Below are positions 26,394 to 34,079 of a stretch of DNA of 46,801 nt, piece after piece. Under the pieces are notes generated by a model, which saw only the letters and a list, made by a program, of their open reading frames with translations, was not told the origin of the DNA and searched no databases. The position numbers and the translations under genes were made by a program. The number at the start of each line of letters is the position of its first letter. Position 1 is the stretch's first letter. The stretch is from contig JAESPE010000015.1 in the NCBI GenBank assembly GCA_016756835.1, positions 1 through 46,801 of the forward strand, given 5' to 3'. The stretch comes from a gamma proteobacterium endosymbiont of Lamellibrachia anaximandri (lineage in GTDB: Bacteria > Pseudomonadota > Gammaproteobacteria > Chromatiales > Chromatiaceae).

Positions 26394-27251
26394 TCATCCC
26401 GACTGAGTCGACCCAAGCAGCTGCAGAAAACTGTTTTTATCCTCTTCATCCCAAACGGGCAGGCTTTTGATCATCGGCAGGAGGCCTTCAAGCTCATTTC
26501 TGAGAAGATCGATATGTTGTTGTTCGACAAAATGCAGGGGCTGTTTTTCATTGCCACCAATATTCACCCCCACGCTGAGTGACTTGAAGTGTTTCAGCGT
26601 ACTGAGTCCATCCAGCGTACTGGGGTAGACAAATATCCCCTTCACATTCAACCGGGACAGGAGGAAAAGAACAAATTCCGCCAGATCACCCAACACCTTA
26701 CTGGAATTTCGATGGTCCTCATCATGCCGCTTTTCACCCTTCGGCGGCACCGCAACACCGATGATATAGAGGTAGACATTGTCCGGATCAATTGATTTCC
26801 AGCTCAGTGCATCCCGGGTCAGAATCTCTTCATGGGTGGTCTTATTGTCGAGAAAGCTGTGGTAGGTCTTCTCTGTCACCGGCACCAAACCCCAATACCC
26901 TATTGGTGTCCCGGTGAAATCGAAAACGATTTTCATGGCATAGGCATTAAGACGCCGGCAAGCCCAATAGGCAGCGTCTGACACAATCACCTTACCGTTA
27001 AAAGAGGCAAGTCTTAACTTCAGAACCCTATCCATGTCGCTTTCATTCACAGCCATTCTTGATCTGTACCTGTCATTAAAACAGTCCGGCACTGAAAGCC
27101 CTATCCGGCCTTTTCTGGTATCTGTCTCCACATAACCCCGGTTCTTCTTGTTCCGCCAGTCGGCAGATTTTTTTCTAGACCAAAATATCAGGCTCAGCGC
27201 CACTGCGATCAGGCCTAATATGACGTCGATCTGTTCGGCGATCTCCCACAT
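26394..27251 (-). CDS. Unrecognised membrane-anchored protein with GNAT-like core
   Basis: A 285-residue protein. Residues ~7-24 form one N-terminal membrane helix (ILGLIAVALSLIFW), followed by a basic stretch (SRKKSADWRNKKNR). Residues ~85-235 read like an acetyltransferase-type alpha/beta fold: MKIVFDFTGTPIGYWGLVPV, then VYLYIIGVAVPP as a core strand, a helix LGDLAEFVLFLLSRL, and IFVYPSTLDGLSTLKHFKSL, the usual GNAT C-terminal pattern. No clean R/QxxGxG/A acetyl-CoA loop is visible, so activity is uncertain. The gene is visibly more AT-rich than murA and hisD, suggesting acquisition. It follows the antiporter gene by 26 bp. Confidence 0.72.
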   Translation of the reverse strand: MWEIAEQIDVILGLIAVALSLIFWSRKKSADWRNKKNRGYVETDTRKGRIGLSVPDCFNDRYRSRMAVNESDMDRVLKLRLASFNGKVIVSDAAYWACRRLNAYAMKIVFDFTGTPIGYWGLVPVTEKTYHSFLDNKTTHEEILTRDALSWKSIDPDNVYLYIIGVAVPPKGEKRHDEDHRNSSKVLGDLAEFVLFLLSRLNVKGIFVYPSTLDGLSTLKHFKSLSVGVNIGGNEKQPLHFVEQQHIDLLRNELEGLLPMIKSLPVWDEEDKNSFLQLLGSTQSG

Positions 27252-27277
27252 TCAATTTCCCATCCCTTTCAAATTTA

Positions 27278-28447
27278 TCAGTCCCGCCGCAAGCGGTCAG
27301 AAATAGCCATCGGCGTATAAAATCGCAGCACGATGAAATAGGTCGACACCAGAAAAGTAAACAGGGTGCTGAGCTGAATCAGATATGAAGCCTCTGCCCC
27401 GATCTCCCCCAGATCATAAGCCAGAACCGCGACCAGCAGGGAGAATTCACTGAGTTGCCCCAGGCGGAAACCCACTTCGCGACTACGCTCGTTATCCTCG
27501 CCGGCATGATAGAGCAGACGACGAAAGACCCAGGGTTTGATCAACAGCAGCAGCCCCGCTAACAGTAGCGCAGGCAACACCACTGCAGGCAACATCTCCA
27601 GATTGAAACCTGCCCCAAGAGAGAAAAAGAAGAGAATCAGAAAAAAATCCCGGAGCGGCTTCAGGCTTTCAGCGATATAGATCGCTATTGGACTGGTCGC
27701 CAGCGAGATGCCGGCAATAAAGGCACCCATCTCATGCGACAACCCCAGCACACCTGCCAATTCAGCCATGGCCAGACACCAGCCTATCGCCATCAGGAAG
27801 ATATACTCTTTGATTTTGCTGAAACGCCGAATCAAGGGTATGAGCATAAACCGGGCAACCAGCCAGCCGCCGCCAACCATCAACGGCAGTGCCAGCAGTA
27901 GCAGGACGATGTGCAGCACCCGGTTCATCTCACTACTGCCGCCCTGCAACATCAGCAGCATGGCAATCGCCAGCAGATCCTGCAACAACAGGATGCTGAC
28001 GATGATCTCACCGGTGCGTTGATGATGCAGCACCGTGGTCGGCAGCAATTTCAGGCCGATAATAGTGCTGGAAAAGGTCACGGCCCCACCGATCACGAGA
28101 CACTCGATCAGGTCGAAACCAAACAAAAAGGCCAGAACCGCACCGATGAATGCAAAGATGAGGGAGCTGATGAGCGTAACCAGCGTGGTCTTGCGCACCA
28201 TGCCCAGCAGCTCTTTCGGCTGCAGGTCCAGACCAAGCAGAAACAACAGGAAGATGATGCCGATATGGGATATCTCCTTCACTGTCTCGGGGTCGCCGAT
28301 GAGATGCAGCCCCCAGGGGCCGAACAACGCACCCAGTACGATATACGAAATCAGCAGCGCCTGACGCACCAACAGGGCGGCGGTGGCCAGCACCGCCGCG
28401 CCGGAAAATATCAGAAAGAGGGTGAGAAATATCGGGGACTGGTCCAC
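27278..28447 (-). CDS. CPA2-family cation/proton antiporter (KefB-like membrane domain)
   Basis: A 389-residue integral membrane protein with about 12 hydrophobic segments. It carries the family stretches LFLLGLDLQPKEL and GGAVTFSSTIIGLKLL, plus acidic residues in LLLQDLLAIA expected for ion translocation. It lacks the cytosolic TrkA-N/RCK domain of KefB/KefC. GTG at 28447 is the only start at the expected N-terminus. It lies 16 bp downstream of mlaB, so it looks like part of the mla transcript, where mlaC/bolA would normally be expected nearby. Confidence 0.9.
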   Translation of the reverse strand: MDQSPIFLTLFLIFSGAAVLATAALLVRQALLISYIVLGALFGPWGLHLIGDPETVKEISHIGIIFLLFLLGLDLQPKELLGMVRKTTLVTLISSLIFAFIGAVLAFLFGFDLIECLVIGGAVTFSSTIIGLKLLPTTVLHHQRTGEIIVSILLLQDLLAIAMLLMLQGGSSEMNRVLHIVLLLLALPLMVGGGWLVARFMLIPLIRRFSKIKEYIFLMAIGWCLAMAELAGVLGLSHEMGAFIAGISLATSPIAIYIAESLKPLRDFFLILFFFSLGAGFNLEMLPAVVLPALLLAGLLLLIKPWVFRRLLYHAGEDNERSREVGFRLGQLSEFSLLVAVLAYDLGEIGAEASYLIQLSTLFTFLVSTYFIVLRFYTPMAISDRLRRD

Positions 28448-28463
28448 GTCAGTCGATACGTTT

Positions 28464-28778
28464 TCAAGGCGTCTTGACGGTCACCGTCAGCAGCAGATCT
28501 TCCAGATTACACAGTCCTGCGATAGCAATCAGCGCCTGCGGCATGCCGGAGACCTCCAGGTTCGCCCCATGATCCTGCGCACTCTTCATCCACTCCAGCA
28601 ATAACGCCAGACCTGCGCTATCGGTACGCTTGGTATGCGAAAGATCAATAGAGATCCCCTGAGAGGGGTTGAACAACTCCTGCGACTGGGCAAGCAGACT
28701 CCGCGCAGTGGAAAAGGTCAAATCCCCCTCCACCCGAAAGTGGAAAGCGCCCTCACGAAAAATGGTCGCCTCGCTCAC
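28464..28778 (-). CDS. mlaB: STAS-domain protein, MlaB-like
   Basis: A 104-residue cytosolic STAS protein that in Mla complexes binds the ATPase MlaF and stabilises the MlaFEDB transporter. It shows the STAS pattern VEGDLTFSTAR, then ISIDLSHTKRTDSAGLALLL. GTG at 28778, ten bases after the mlaD stop, gives a normal MlaB length; an ATG at 28838 would overlap mlaD by 50 bp and is less likely. It follows mlaD directly, without mlaC between them. Confidence 0.88.
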   Translation of the reverse strand: MSEATIFREGAFHFRVEGDLTFSTARSLLAQSQELFNPSQGISIDLSHTKRTDSAGLALLLEWMKSAQDHGANLEVSGMPQALIAIAGLCNLEDLLLTVTVKTP

Positions 28779-28788
28779 AGATCCCGTC

Positions 28789-29262
28789 CTATTCAAGACC
28801 CTTCTCTTCCGCCTTGCTGAAAAGAAACTGACCAACAATCTCCTCCAGCACCAGGGCGGACTGGGTCATGGTGATCTCGCCGCCGTCCGCCAACATCTCT
28901 TCGCTGCCGCCGGGGTCGAGTCCGATATATTGCTCACCCAATAAACCTGAAGTATAGATCTTGGCAAAGGTATCGTCAGGAATCTGATCGTATTGGGATT
29001 CAATACGCATGGTCACCAACGCTTCGTAACTGCTCTGGTCATAACGAATTTCCACCACCCGGCCGAGACGAACCCCCGCCATCGCCACCGGCGAACGCAC
29101 CTTCAGGCCGCCGATATTGTCGAAACGCGCACTGACTTTGTAACCCTCACCCGTGGTGAAAGCACTCAGATTGCTCACCTGCATGGCCAGAAAAAAGAGC
29201 GCAATCAGCCCCGCCGCCATAAAGGCGCCGACGGCGATCTCGACCTGTCTAATTTTCATCAT
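28789..29262 (-). CDS. mlaD: MlaD, MCE-domain phospholipid-transport protein
   Basis: A 157-residue inner-membrane protein. One N-terminal helix (IAVGAFMAAGLIALFFLAM) is followed by an MCE domain (about residues 40-118, with FDNIGGLKVRSPVAMAGVR and YIGLDPGG). MlaD hexamers form the periplasmic ring of the transporter that moves phospholipids between membranes. ATG 29262 abuts the mlaE stop. Confidence 0.95.
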   Translation of the reverse strand: MMKIRQVEIAVGAFMAAGLIALFFLAMQVSNLSAFTTGEGYKVSARFDNIGGLKVRSPVAMAGVRLGRVVEIRYDQSSYEALVTMRIESQYDQIPDDTFAKIYTSGLLGEQYIGLDPGGSEEMLADGGEITMTQSALVLEEIVGQFLFSKAEEKGLE

Positions 29263-30045
29263 TCACTCTCCAAACATCATCGCCGTTAAAACAAAATCGA
29301 GCACCAGCACCGCCAGTGCCGAATGGACCACGGTACGGGTGGTGGCCCGGCTCACACCTTCTGAGGTCGGTACCGAATCGTAACCCTGAAACAGGGCAAT
29401 CCAGGTGCAGACCAGGCCGAACACCAAGCTCTTGATCACCCCGTTGATCACATCCTCATTCCAGTCGATCTTGGCCTGCATCTGACTCCAGAAGGCACCG
29501 TCATCCACACCCAGCAGTCCCACCCCGACAAAATAGCCGCCCAGAGCACCGATGGCGCTGAACAGGGCCGCCAACACAGGCATGGAGATCAGACCGGCGA
29601 AGAAGCGCGGCGTAAGGATACGGCGCACCGGGTCCACCGCCATCATCTCCAACCCGGAGAGTTGCTCAGTGGCCTTCATCAGACCGATCTCGGCGGTCAG
29701 CGCGGAACCGGCCCGACCGGCGAACAGCAGCGCGGTCACCACCGGTCCCAGCTCCCGCACCAGTGAGGCCGCAACCATCACCCCAAGACTGTCTTCGGCT
29801 GCGAACTGGGAGAGCACGTAGTAACCCTGCAGAGCCAGCACCATGCCCACGAACAGGCCTGAAACGGTAACAATGACAAGGGTACGCACGCCGACGGAAT
29901 AGGTCTGCGTGACCAGCAATCCTGGTCGCGGCAGCAGGCTGGTGATACCGGCAACAATCTGCAGGAACAGCAGATGAGCACGCCCGAAGCGCTCCAGCGC
30001 CGCCATGCCGTGGCGCCCAAATCGGGCCAGCGCGTCCAGCATCAA
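29263..30045 (-). CDS. mlaE: MlaE, ABC-transporter permease for phospholipid transport
   Basis: A 260-residue inner-membrane permease of the MlaE/YrbE family, with family stretches [15 protein letters not shown] and [20 protein letters not shown], and about five or six membrane helices. The start overlaps the mlaF stop (ATGA). Confidence 0.96.
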   Translation of the reverse strand: MMLDALARFGRHGMAALERFGRAHLLFLQIVAGITSLLPRPGLLVTQTYSVGVRTLVIVTVSGLFVGMVLALQGYYVLSQFAAEDSLGVMVAASLVRELGPVVTALLFAGRAGSALTAEIGLMKATEQLSGLEMMAVDPVRRILTPRFFAGLISMPVLAALFSAIGALGGYFVGVGLLGVDDGAFWSQMQAKIDWNEDVINGVIKSLVFGLVCTWIALFQGYDSVPTSEGVSRATTRTVVHSALAVLVLDFVLTAMMFGE

Positions 30046-30872
30046 GGCTTCCTCCCGGATCCAAGCAGCTCCTCCACCAGAGGCAGAGCCTCATAATGGA
30101 ACCTCATAGGTCCGTCCGGCAACCCCCGCATGAACTGGCGCACCTGATCGGATGTGGATATCGACAGTTGATCCGGCGTGCCCTGTTCCACCACCTTACC
30201 CCCTGAGATCACATAGATCAGATCGGCGATGGCCGACGTCTCCTCCACATCGTGGGAGACCAGGACACTGGTGATCTGCACCGCGTCGTTGAGACGCCGG
30301 ATCAGCTTTGCCAGCACCCCCATGGAGATCGGATCCTGACCGGTGAAGGGCTCGTCATACATCACCATCATCGGGTCCAGCGCAATAGCCCGCGCCAAAG
30401 CCACCCGCCGTGCCATGCCGCCGGAGAGTTCCGCCGGCATCAGATCGTGAGCGCCCCGCAGCCCCACGGCTTCGAGTTTCATCAGTACCAAGACGCGGAT
30501 CATCGACTCCGGCAGATCCGTATGCTCCCGCAGGGGATAGGCGACATTTTCAAAGACATCGATATCGGTGAGCAACGCGCCACTCTGAAACAGCATGCCC
30601 ATGCGCATGCGCAGCCGGAAAAGATCCCGCCGGGAGAGACGGTGCACGTCGATGCCGTCCACCTCGATGGTACCGGCATCGGGCCGCAATTGGCCCCCGA
30701 TCAGTTTCAGCAGCGTGGTTTTGCCCGTGCCGCTCGGCCCCATGATCGCCGTTACCCTGCCACGGGGGATATCGATATCGATGCCATCGAAGATCACCCG
30801 ACTGCCATGGGCGAAATGGAGCCCGCGTATTTTGACGATCGGCGTTTCAGCGCTGCCGGAGTGGCCTGACAT
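30042..30872 (-). CDS. mlaF: MlaF, ABC-transporter ATPase for phospholipid transport
   Basis: A 276-residue ATPase. Walker A is [11 protein letters not shown], the signature is [14 protein letters not shown], Walker B is [13 protein letters not shown], and the switch His lies in LVSHDVEE. It powers the MlaFEDB complex on the cytoplasmic face. ATG 30872 is preferred; a TTG at 30884 adds four residues. It heads the mla run. The 60 bases upstream to the next gene leave little room for a promoter. Confidence 0.96.
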   Translation of the reverse strand: MSGHSGSAETPIVKIRGLHFAHGSRVIFDGIDIDIPRGRVTAIMGPSGTGKTTLLKLIGGQLRPDAGTIEVDGIDVHRLSRRDLFRLRMRMGMLFQSGALLTDIDVFENVAYPLREHTDLPESMIRVLVLMKLEAVGLRGAHDLMPAELSGGMARRVALARAIALDPMMVMYDEPFTGQDPISMGVLAKLIRRLNDAVQITSVLVSHDVEETSAIADLIYVISGGKVVEQGTPDQLSISTSDQVRQFMRGLPDGPMRFHYEALPLVEELLGSGRKP

Positions 30873-30932
30873 TTCCAGATACAATCCCTTCGTGAATGAG
30901 AGTCGCCATTGTGTCGGTGGGCTGTGGTGGGG

Positions 30933-31508
30933 TCAAGCAAGACCCAGCAGTTGTGCCAGCTGACGCAGATCTTTCAGCACCGCCATATCCATCCGCTCGC
31001 CCTCAATGAGCAGCAGCACATCGGCACCCTCCGGCACCTGCCCTGCCAACGACTCCAGCAACGCCCGCTGTGCCCGCAGATCACCCAGGCTTTCTGCCGT
31101 CAGGCGGTAGGCAGGAGACACCTTTTCGGAAAGCTGCTGCCCCTTCGTTGCCAGTGTAAATCGGGGAATCTCCCCCGTGCGGGTTGTCTCCACAACTGAA
31201 TCGACAACAACGCCGCCGAGATTATCCCCCAACAGATCAGCAACAGCGACGGGGTCACAGCCTCCGCCTCCACCCTCCAGCGCAAGATAGAAGCGAAACC
31301 CCTCTTCCACATCATCAATCCAACTCTCCACCTGTGCCTCGTCCGCCTTGCACCAGAGCGCCATCGGCACCAGCACACCTGGCACCTCATTGGCATAGTA
31401 GGTCAGCCGCCAATCCTCCGGCAGGTCATCAGGATAGAAACTGCCTTGCCAGGCGGGATGATCCCAACCCACGGCGAGAATATGAAAGACAGGGCGGTTA
31501 TCGGGCAT
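30933..31508 (-). CDS. DUF72-like protein, unknown function
   Basis: A 191-residue cytosolic protein. The first ~60 residues (AVGWDHPAWQGSFYPDDLPE, then LTYYANEVPGVLVP) recall the N-terminus of DUF72/YecE proteins, which is usually G-W-x-x-P-x-W-x-G-x-F-Y-P. The rest is shorter than a standard DUF72 TIM barrel (~250 residues). It may be a compact relative. It is divergent from a Zn-ribbon gene (32-bp gap) and may be the first gene of the mla transcript. Confidence 0.65.
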   Translation of the reverse strand: MPDNRPVFHILAVGWDHPAWQGSFYPDDLPEDWRLTYYANEVPGVLVPMALWCKADEAQVESWIDDVEEGFRFYLALEGGGGGCDPVAVADLLGDNLGGVVVDSVVETTRTGEIPRFTLATKGQQLSEKVSPAYRLTAESLGDLRAQRALLESLAGQVPEGADVLLLIEGERMDMAVLKDLRQLAQLLGLA

Positions 31509-31540
31509 AATCGAAGTTGATTCAGTTCGGAGTTCAGAAG

Positions 31541-31726
31541 ATGGCGGACATTCTACCTTTCAAACGCCCCAAACTCAGCGAGAAACACAAAGGCAAAGGA
31601 TTGTGCCGGGAGGGTTTCCACAAATGGGAAGTGGTGGATGAACAGTCATTCGACGTAAAACAGGGGCGACTGGTCACGCGCTATCGGTGCAAGCGGTGTG
31701 GGGCGACCAAGATCAAGGCGCTGTAG
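31541..31726 (+). CDS. Small Zn-ribbon-like protein
   Basis: A 61-residue basic protein (MADILPFKRPKLSEKHKGKG) with Cys in KGLCREGFHKW and the pair in YRCKRCGATK. The spacing fits a one-site zinc ribbon. ATG 31541 was chosen; an upstream start at 31517 adds eight residues. Similar short proteins occur widely in gammaproteobacteria with no assigned role. Confidence 0.7.
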   Translation: MADILPFKRPKLSEKHKGKGLCREGFHKWEVVDEQSFDVKQGRLVTRYRCKRCGATKIKAL

Positions 31727-31766
31727 AGCTTTTTCTGTTTCTGTACAGCAGCACGTTAGCCCGAAT

Positions 31767-31796
31767 GCCCGATCCGCTATGCTTGATCGGGCCTAC
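31767..31796. repeat. REP-like half element (single palindrome), copy 4
   Basis: One arm only: GCCCGATCCGCTATGCTTGA then TCGGGCCTAC, a stem of GCCCGATC/GATCGGGC. The partner arm is missing, so it is a solo or decayed copy. The rest of 31727-31964 has no gene. Confidence 0.85.
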
Positions 31797-31893
31797 GTTT
31801 CAGTTCTATTAATAAGTAGCACCAGTCAGCAGATCCTCAACCGCTCCACCACCTCACCGTCGGTCAGGTGATGGAAGTAGGCCATGCCTGCCA

Positions 31894-31924
31894 TTGTGAT
31901 TACAATCCGATTAACCGGTATTAT
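31894..31924 (+). promoter_or_regulatory. Possible sigma70 promoter of glcF-like gene
   Basis: TTGTGA (31894-31899) and TATTAT (31919-31924) have a long 19-bp spacer. If used, transcription starts near 31931, which excludes the ATG at 31884 and supports a start at 31965 or nearby. Confidence 0.35.
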
Positions 31925-31964
31925 AGTGCCTGCCCTAACCCTGATTACCATACCGCTGCAATCC

Positions 31965-33185
31965 GTGACCCCTGATCAACTCCTGAAAGAAGCCGACCGC
32001 TGCGTCAAGTGTGGGCTCTGTCTGCCTCACTGCCCGACCTACCGCAAGTTGGCGAATGAAGCGGATTCACCCCGGGGCCGGATCGCGCTGATGCAGGCAC
32101 TGGCCAGTGGTGAACTGTCACCGACGCCCACACTGCGGCTACATCTGGAACGCTGTCTCAACTGCCGCGCCTGCGAAACCGCCTGTCCCTCGGGAGTCTC
32201 CTATGGCGAACTGATAGACGCCGCCCACGCCATGCTGCAGCAGTCAGCGGGTATCAAAAGGCCGCTGCGCCGGGTTTTACTGAACCTGCTCAGTGAACGC
32301 AAACTTTTCGGCCAAACCACCCGTCTGCTGCCGCTGCTGTCCCGTACCGGCCTGTTGCGTCTGATCAAAAAGGCGCCATCAAAGCCTCTCAGACAGCTGG
32401 CAGATCTGGCATCGGAAATGCCGCTTTACCAAGCCCCTCCTTCTGGCCTCACCCCTGCCGTCACGGCAGGTGGCGGCAGTGTGCAACTCTTTATCGGTTG
32501 CATATCCAGCCAGGTGGATCGTCCTGTGATCGATGCGACCATCCGCCTGCTCACTCACATGGGCTTTGCGGTGAATGTACCCAAACAACAGGTCTGCTGC
32601 GGCGCCCTGCATCGGCACAACGGTTTCCCGCAAGCCGCCGACCGGCTAAGCAAGCAAAACAGTGGCGTGTTCACCTCACCCAAACCCACGGCCCTCATCA
32701 CCCTCGCCGAAGCCTGTCACAAGGAGCTGCAGGAGCAGACCCGGTCCACGCCACGCCTGCAGACGATTTCAGCGTTCCTGCTCAACACACCCTGGCCGGA
32801 GACCTTTCATTTCACCCCATTGAAGGCAAGGGTGGCGGTACACCGCCCATGCTCGGCATCAGAGGACGCTCCCATGACACTGCTGCAACGGATACCCGGC
32901 CTTATCCCCTTCCTGCTGCCGAAAAACACCATCTGCTGCGGCGGCGCTGGCAGCTATCCACTAACCCAGCCAGCGCTCGCCCAGTCGCTTGGTGAGGACA
33001 AGATCGCACTGCTGAAAGAGACAAAGGTCGACATACTGGTCACCAGCAGCACCGGCTGCACCCTGCAGTTCCGCAGCCAGATCAAACGTGCCGGGCTCGA
33101 TATCGAGGTACTGCACCCCATTGAACTGCTGGCACGGCAACTGGACTTGAACAGTAAGTCAGACAGGCTTATCTTTTCACTATGA
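31965..33185 (+). CDS. GlcF-like (Fe-S)-binding oxidoreductase subunit
   Basis: A protein of about 406 residues with two [4Fe-4S] motifs near the N-terminus (CVKCGLCLPHCP and CLNCRACETACP). Two CCG domains follow, marked by LFIGCISS...CCGALHRH and HRPCSAS...CCGGAGSY. This is the layout of GlcF, the iron-sulfur subunit of glycolate oxidase, and of related lactate/glycolate electron-transfer subunits. No glcD or glcE lies alongside, so partners must be elsewhere. The start is uncertain: GTG 31965 matches family N-termini (VTPDQLLKEADRC), while ATG 31884 would add a hydrophobic extension lying over the putative promoter. It overlaps coq7 by four bases. Confidence 0.83.
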   Translation: MTPDQLLKEADRCVKCGLCLPHCPTYRKLANEADSPRGRIALMQALASGELSPTPTLRLHLERCLNCRACETACPSGVSYGELIDAAHAMLQQSAGIKRPLRRVLLNLLSERKLFGQTTRLLPLLSRTGLLRLIKKAPSKPLRQLADLASEMPLYQAPPSGLTPAVTAGGGSVQLFIGCISSQVDRPVIDATIRLLTHMGFAVNVPKQQVCCGALHRHNGFPQAADRLSKQNSGVFTSPKPTALITLAEACHKELQEQTRSTPRLQTISAFLLNTPWPETFHFTPLKARVAVHRPCSASEDAPMTLLQRIPGLIPFLLPKNTICCGGAGSYPLTQPALAQSLGEDKIALLKETKVDILVTSSTGCTLQFRSQIKRAGLDIEVLHPIELLARQLDLNSKSDRLIFSL

Positions 33186-33826
33186 GACAGAGAAACTACA
33201 GCCCAGCTGACAATCTGCTGATCGGCATCGACCAGGTCCTGCGCACCCTGTTTGGACGCCCCCAGGTCACCGAACGCAGCAACCCCGCACAGACCATCCC
33301 AGAGTCGGAGATGAGTGACCAGGAGCGGGACGAAACCGCCCGTCTGATGCGCATCAACCACACCGGTGAGGTCTGTGCCCAGGCGCTCTATCAGGGACAG
33401 GCGTTGACCGCGAAGCTGCCGGATGTGCGGGAGAGCATGGAACGCGCAGCCCAGGAGGAGAACGACCACCTCGCCTGGTGCGAAAAACGGTTACTGGAGC
33501 TGGACAATCGCAAAAGTCTGCTCAACCCGTTTTGGTATGGCGGATCATTCCTCATGGGCGCTGCCGCAGGATTAGCGGGGGACAAATGGAGTCTCGGCTT
33601 CGTTGCAGAGACCGAACATCAGGTCGAAGCCCACCTGAACAACCATTTGAACCGCCTGCCGCCCCAGGACGAAAAGAGCCGCGCCATTCTGGAACAGATG
33701 AGAGAGGACGAGATCCACCACGCCACCGTCGCCCTCGAAGCGGGCGGTGCCGAGCTACCGGAACCTGTCAAACAGGCGATGGAATTCACCTCAAAACTGA
33801 TGACGAAATCGGTTTGGTATCTTTAA
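33182..33826 (+). CDS. coq7: Demethoxyubiquinone hydroxylase Coq7
   Basis: A 214-residue di-iron monooxygenase adding the last ring hydroxyl in ubiquinone synthesis. Ligand motifs are visible in HTGEVCAQALYQGQ, AAQEENDHLAWC, FVAETEHQVEAHL and REDEIHHATVAL. The start overlaps the preceding stop (ATGA). The usual neighbourhood near crp and the osmC-like gene is kept. Confidence 0.96.
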   Translation: MRQRNYSPADNLLIGIDQVLRTLFGRPQVTERSNPAQTIPESEMSDQERDETARLMRINHTGEVCAQALYQGQALTAKLPDVRESMERAAQEENDHLAWCEKRLLELDNRKSLLNPFWYGGSFLMGAAAGLAGDKWSLGFVAETEHQVEAHLNNHLNRLPPQDEKSRAILEQMREDEIHHATVALEAGGAELPEPVKQAMEFTSKLMTKSVWYL

Positions 33827-33832
33827 AAAACA

Positions 33833-34079
33833 GGTAAAAGGTAAAAGGCTAAAGGTGAAAGGATTGGCCAGCCTGAGCTTTGCCCGGAAACAGTCCATTG
33901 CCGACTAGCGTGTAGGCCCGATCAAGCACAACGGATCGGGCATTCAGATATGGCAGAACTTATGAAACTGCGGGTTCCACCACGCTTGAACCAACCAGCA
34001 AATCTCCCACAACAGTAACAACGAAGCTTGGCCTATCCGCTGGCACCGCCTCCTTTAACCTTTAACCTTTAGCCTTTCT
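33833..34079. repeat. Composite heptamer-bounded element, copy B, with nested REP
   Basis: It fills the 242-bp gap between convergent coq7 and the DUF885 gene. The left end holds four variant heptamers (GGTAAAA x2, GGCTAAA, GGTGAAA). The right end holds inverted units (CCTTTAACCTTTAACC then TTTAGCC), and the stop codon of the DUF885 gene (34069-34071) lies in one of them. The conserved right interior starts at 34013 (CAGTAACAACGAAGCTTGG). A degenerate REP-like twin palindrome is nested at 33912-33999. Confidence 0.75.
33912..33999. repeat. REP/BIME-like twin palindrome, copy 5 (degenerate)
   Basis: Left arm GTAGGCCCGATCAAGCACAA then CGGATCGGGC is intact. The right arm (GGGTTCCACCACGCTTGAAC) has drifted and lost its terminal CCTAC. 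Confidence 0.78.

Noticed and set aside
26394-28447. Anti-phage defence pair (GNAT-like plus antiporter)
   Set aside because: No effector, nuclease, toxin or known defence domain; position in an mla-type transcript favours an envelope role.
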